A model generated the notes under the pieces. That model did no database searches and was not told the DNA's origin. It saw only the letters and a list, made by a program, of their open reading frames with translations. Below are positions 58,277-64,000 of a DNA stretch of 64,000 nucleotides, piece after piece. Positions within the stretch are counted from its first letter, which is position 1. The number at the start of each line of letters is the position of its first letter. Where the stretch lies: NCBI GenBank assembly GCA_026261815.1, contig JAMPIT010000379.1, forward strand, positions 19,890,501 through 19,954,500, in the 5' to 3' direction. Source of the DNA: Monarcha castaneiventris obscurior. Taxonomy: Eukaryota; Chordata; Aves; Passeriformes; Monarchidae. A program made the translations under genes and the position numbers.

Positions 58277-61200
58277 CCCATGACAGAGGAAAGGAAGCCA
58301 ATTGAATAGAACAGAAATCACAGATGCCTCAGTGCCTTAACATCCTCACTTCTCTTTCCCCGTGTTAGCACAACACAGTCCATGCTTATCTGAGCCTGAA
58401 CATTATCCCTCTGTATGCTCACTTTCTTCATAAAGATTATTCTTTTTTTTCCTGTTTTTTTTTTAGGATTATCAGGTCTCTTGGATTCAGATTCTGAACA
58501 TCCAGCTGTTGTGGTAAACTGGAACAGGGATTAAGAAAAGAATTAATATGTGTATCTTGTCCAGTCTCTCCCTTTTTATTTTTTTGAAGCTTGTTTTCTT
58601 CACTCAGTTTTTCAGCACCCAGAGAACGATGAAAACTAAGTGCACAACTTCCCACTCCAACTACATGCAATGTTATCAATGGCAGCCATCTTGAAAGTCT
58701 GATTTTAAAGCAGTAAATGTCTAAGCAATATTAGCCAAAGATTTAATTGTTTCCACACACTCTTTGTTCTTATGTTTGTGCTGAAGTGGTCTTAAGTAGA
58801 ATTTTCTTCAGTATTTACTCAGTAAGTCCTGACCTAAGAAAGTAGATAGATACGTGTTTATCCATAAAGCAAATCTCTCCTGAATTTATTTTTTAAACAG
58901 TGACAGTGTTGCTAATTTCTGAATATAATTTGTGATAATAAAATGAAGTAAACAACTTAATCTGAAAAGATCTGTTTCCTTTATTAATCTGTCAGCTAAA
59001 GCTCCACAGACCTGGAAAAATTTCATCATATCCGGATGGAACTGTAACTCAAGTTTCAAGGTGGAATTCAAGAATTTATAGCTTAATTTTGATTTCTGCC
59101 TTGTTATTATCTTAATTTACAGGGTTCTGAGATTTTCCCTCATGTTTTAGATCTGGTCCCAGTTAGTTGTATCTGTCAAATATACATTACTTTGGGAAGT
59201 TACTCAATTATATCCTTACCTTTTCATCAAGACACAGTCATAGGTCTGCAGAGGAGAAGGAAAGAACAATTCAAATGAAATATATTTTGATTTAATATGA
59301 CCAAAATAATAAGTCTGTGAAGAAAAGTTTCCCCTGAGATTTTTCTGTTACAGAAAACAAAAATCTGAAAAATTACCTATCCTTGGGAAATAAAGTGTAC
59401 CAAACCTTTGGGAATGTTTAAAATATATTAGATAAAGCTGTGAAAACTCAGGTCATCAGCCATAGCTCTAATTCATGTAGATAGTGACTTATTTGGGAGT
59501 GGCTAGATATCCGTCCTTGTGATTAAAAACATTGTCTGTGTGAGAGGTTGTCCAGACATCTACTGGAATTTCCCTTTCCCCCAGGTGATAATCCTTTTGA
59601 TCAGCTGTGTCTTTGTTCCATTGTAATTGACTATTTTCTTAGACATAAAATAATTTTTTTTTTCTGTTTAGTGAGATTTCTCTGGTCGTGTTGTACCCAT
59701 GGCTTTAAATTTCAGGAGATGCTTTGCACTTTTCCATACTTTCTTCTATAGATTTTACTAGAGAGTTAACTTCTGCTGTGGGGCTGACTCATAGTGAATT
59801 GGATTTCTGAGCTGGATTCCTGCTAAAATCAAGAGCTAAGTGCATTTATTGTAGAGGCACTGAGAGCATCTTGTGAAGCAACAGCCTTTGATATCAAGGG
59901 AAAGCCTGGCATTACTACAGTACGATTGGATTAGGCTTTAGTAACTGAAAACTAATATGAGAAATCAAGAATGAATAATTAATTTTAAGGAACATTACTG
60001 ACTCTTTAAATAATAAAAATTTCCTTCTTGATGTTTGTAATACTTACGATGGGAATGGAGTTCACTGGGAACACAAATTGAGTGGCACATAAATTTTGAT
60101 AGATTCATATATTCACTTACTTACTTTGAGGAGCCTAATACAGCAGAAAGGAGAGATCACTGTTGCTGGTATGGTTTTATTACGCTTTCACTGTCTTATT
60201 CTTGGAATAAAGAGTAGCATGTGGAATTGAGTAGAGAACGAAACAGACTTTATTCTCTTGGTGTAATTCTTATTTAACTACCTTATTATAGAGAAAATAT
60301 TTTCCTTACTTCAATAGTATCAACAGATTTTAGTAGGAAGACTATGTAGTTGCGTCAGAATATTCAGTTAAAATTTCACTGTTAACTTTGATCTATTTTT
60401 TTTTCTTTAATTTAATGCTTATTGGGACATCTTTTGAAGAGAACACCAATAAAACAAATTGTAGAATATCATGCCTGTACAGTCATGTCACAGAAAAGAA
60501 GGCTGCAATTAATTTTTGACTACCTTACACAATGGGCTGTTATCCTTGACAAGTCTTAAAATTAACGTCATAAAATGTCAGTTATTTAATAAGCAGGGCA
60601 ACTTTCTTTGCATGTTAAGTTGCAGGTAGATACATCAAGGAGAAAAAGGAAAACATTATGCTATGTTATTACTATGAATCCAACGGATTTGGAAAAGCCA
60701 GATTCATTTAGTGTATAGGTCTCATTAGCAGCAAAATTATGGATCATGCTATATGAGATATTTTTTATGAGTCCAATTGTTCTTTGAAAGATACACTTGG
60801 ATGTAATTTGATGTAATTTCAGATGTTATTTGAGAATAATAGGTTACATGAATAAATGTGTGATTTTATTAACAATTACCCTTAATGCTGAAGCCAAGAA
60901 GAACCAGTGCAAGTTTTCTCATGGGATGTGCACTTCAGAGGTGCATTTTACAGGTACACTTCTTGTAGGGCAGAGCAGCATAACCTCTGCTTTTATCACT
61001 TTGCCTTTCTATCAAATGAAACTGTGCTTCTTGAGAAGTCTGGTGTGCCTTAGAAGTTATTGGCTTTTGTAATGACCAGTGTCTGATTTGGCCAAGCCTA
61101 CAGTTCTCCTTCAGATGCAGACCCCAAAGTACTCACTGACCTCCAGAAGTAAAATGTACATGTACTGTTCAAAGGTTTTATTTATGCAAAAGGAAACAAT

Positions 61201-61696
61201 TGGGAAGAACTGGTAAGCAACCATGGCATATCTTCTGTCCCTTTTTTATCCTTTGGTGAGGCTAGGTCTAGCATTTTACATAGTGAAAGGCCTCTTCAAA
61301 AGTTGTTTGAACATTTTACTGATTTTGCTCATCTTTATATACGGAGGTTTAAAAGGCTTTTGCTTATTTCTGTTCTGTGACAAGATGGATTTAGTGAAAT
61401 TAATTCAACTTTCCTTTTTCATGGGTTCTTTAGTAGTTAATATTCCCACTTTGGTGAAAGAAGAATTTCCAAAGGATTCTTTATGAGTATTTAATGTTCT
61501 ACTGCTGTATACTAGATTTATTCTAAATATTGAAAGAAGTTTAAAGCTGAAAGGACTAAGATGCTAAGCTCAAGTATAACTGAGCTAATGAAGTTTTATT
61601 CTACTGAAGCCAAATACGTAAGTTTATCTTTTTATGGGATGAATCTGAAGTAACCAGTCTCCTAGTTTCTTGCATGCTTTGCAATAGTTTGCTCGC

Positions 61697-62166
<470 letters not shown>

Positions 62167-64000
62167 TTTGAGACTGCAAGGGAGAGCACTGTTCTTCATT
62201 ACTGTCCCACTCATATCTCAAAAAAGTGTATTATAGAAAAAATAATAAAAAGCAGAGAAGAAAGGATTTTTCACAGATCATTTAATTCATTCTTCTACCC
62301 TAGAGCTGAATCCATGATGTCTATGTTGTCCCTGAGAAGTAACAGTTGAGCTATTATTGAAACATTTCACAAATGGAGGTCCCACCTTCTTCCTTAGTAA
62401 TATTATTCAAATATTACTAAGGAAAATGATGAGTCCGCCTTGTTACAAAGTTCGACCTGCCCTCTATTTCATAAGTTGATGTGGGTGCCAACATCCTGAT
62501 TAAAGTCTTTTTCTTCTTACCATTCTTCACAACTAGAGAAATCCCTTCTTGGCAACTCCGTCTCAAGATTTTTCGCTCCATGGTTTTGCTTCTGTCTTTC
62601 TTACAGGCTCTGCCTGTGCATGCAGGACAGCTCTGCCTGGCGTTCTGCCATTTGCATTGTTGACCACGAGCAGGGATTGATGAGGTCCTGCTATCAAACT
62701 GATTGTTTCTCCAGGTTCTGTTTACTCTGGGTTTCCATAACGCAGAGTCCATGCAGACTGGGAGGTACCACAGCCGCATGCTGAGGCTGCCCTGGTCACT
62801 GGTGGTGCTGTGCCCGGCACAGGGACTCTGCTTCTCTGCTGACCCAGCGGGTCATAATTTCCTGGCTCCCCTGCAAGCCTCAGGATTCGCGTGGGAAAAT
62901 GGGAGTGTGGTGCTGAGTGGAATGAATCAATCCAGTTTCCATTTTTAACTGCACTTATGCTGTTTAGGTTGGGATGAAGAAACAGATGGTCCTTTAGAAA
63001 ATCCTGAAGAGTTTCACTTTCACCATCTGATGTATTACTTTTTCCATGAGAAGAATTTGCTTCTCTCTCTGATGGCATACAGCTTACACCTTGATTACTA
63101 GGCAAGATCAAAGTTTTCTTCCTGCCTTTACACCAGCACACTAGGAAAATACGTTTTTCTTAGTGAGATCTACAAAGGGACACCTAACAAAGTTCCCTTA
63201 GACAAGCAGCTACAACCAAGCAGTCCAAGCAAAATGATCATTTACAATGTCTGAGAACAGCCTGGCGAGTGATGTAGGATCTTTTATCCACGTACTTATT
63301 CTAGACAAATAATGCAGTTATTGTGGTTTGAGTTTTATTCCTTTATAGACAAACCTACCAATAGAATCTGACAGCAATTATAACAACTGTGGCACACTAT
63401 GGAGTCAGACTTGTCTCACCAAACCTCAACTGGAGGACCAAGCTGAGGCGCTTTGCTCCTGCCATGGCAGTGACAAAGGGCAGATATGACCTGGAAATGC
63501 CAGGTGGCAGTCTGAGGAGTGAACTGCCAAGCCCACTGCAAACACACTCTGTTGTTTTCCAGAGACATACGTGGCACGCTCTAGCACTAGAAGCCATGAT
63601 ACAGAAGGAGGTGTATAGCCTACCCCTCACCCCACAAGCCTCACAGGAGTTGTGTGAATCACACCACGTTCATGAGTCACACTAAGTATATACTAGCTGT
63701 GCATACCTATATGGCTGGAACTGCATGCTTACAAGCTGTGCTTGAGTAGATCTGCTGTCTAGCTGTGCAAAAATTGTTTAGTTATGAAGTCAATTGTTTT
63801 TGGGTTTTGTTATCCCCATTAAAGATCTTTAGATGAGTATTTTATGTTAACAGACAGCAGCACAGAAATAGGCACTGTTATTAATTAACTGTGAATACCT
63901 GTCTCTGAGGAGTTTTGTGTTACGTTGGACTCCAGTGTTTTGATTTCTTTTAGAGACTTCTAAAAGCCATCGGATACTGTTGTCTATACCATCAAAAGCA
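62167..64000. other. Unassigned stretch with two offset minus-strand open frames
   Basis: Minus-strand frames of 139 codons (62722-63141) and 120 codons (62417-62779) overlap in different phases. A 98-codon + strand frame lies at 63389-63685. The first minus frame has a hydrophilic, protein-like middle (for example SDGESETLQDFLKDHLFLHP). A consensus donor (AATG then GTAAGA on the minus strand) lies near 62515. I recognise no family and see no complete exon set. Possibilities are exons of a gene reaching in from the right, a decayed pseudogene, or chance. Confidence 0.3.

Larger units (their letters stand above)
53126..61696. other. Gene-free AT-rich stretch downstream of FABP5
   Basis: No further FABP-family exon was found on either strand, although paralogues (PMP2, FABP4) are the usual neighbours in vertebrates. 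Present are a TTTG repeat with a TGGG-rich tail at 55694-55740, a 19-bp duplication at 58237-58276, several short T runs, and a 94-codon minus-strand frame at 57484-57768 with a hydrophobic leader-like segment but no recognised family. Confidence 0.45.

Overview
The window is vertebrate nuclear DNA, almost certainly from a bird and probably a songbird. The genes are split by introns with consensus splice sites and have GC-rich promoters. The interspersed repeats are CR1 LINE 3' ends and LTRs of a kind I associate with avian, especially passerine, genomes. There are no bacterial-style operons. Two protein genes can be supported, both on the + strand: MRPL53 (3 coding exons, 34550-37441) and FABP5 (4 coding exons, 48583-52912). 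I found no tRNA, rRNA or CRISPR structure.

Layout. 1-33 kb is gene-poor. It holds an old CR1 end (about 1472), a perfect 26-bp palindrome (1872), three LTRs of different families (about 5586, 9378 and 27262), an ancient LINE remnant (about 11.6 kb), an unexplained stretch open on both strands (13.4-14.1 kb), another CR1 (19.4 kb) and a hAT-type MITE (28.1 kb). At 33.27-34.34 kb two CR1 tails lie head to head and end just before the CpG-rich MRPL53 promoter. That promoter carries two inverted ZNF143-type sites and a YY1-type start-codon element. 37.9-47.7 kb is gene-free apart from a small GC-rich patch at 43.8 kb. A 0.6-kb TG/TC-rich tandem repeat (47.73-48.34 kb) runs almost up to the TATA promoter of FABP5. 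53-64 kb is gene-free and contains a roughly 470-bp TTTC/TTCC microsatellite.

The two genes are not functionally linked. MRPL53 is a housekeeping component of the mitochondrial ribosome with a TATA-less CpG promoter. FABP5 is a cytosolic fatty-acid carrier with a TATA/CCAAT promoter. Their adjacency is itself notable, because as I recall the human orthologues lie on different chromosomes (2p13 and 8q21). I see no convincing new biological system. The best leads are the palindrome, the repeat beside the FABP5 promoter, the inverted ZNF143 pair and a few unassigned open regions. Family names for repeats come from recognition by eye, not from a database search.
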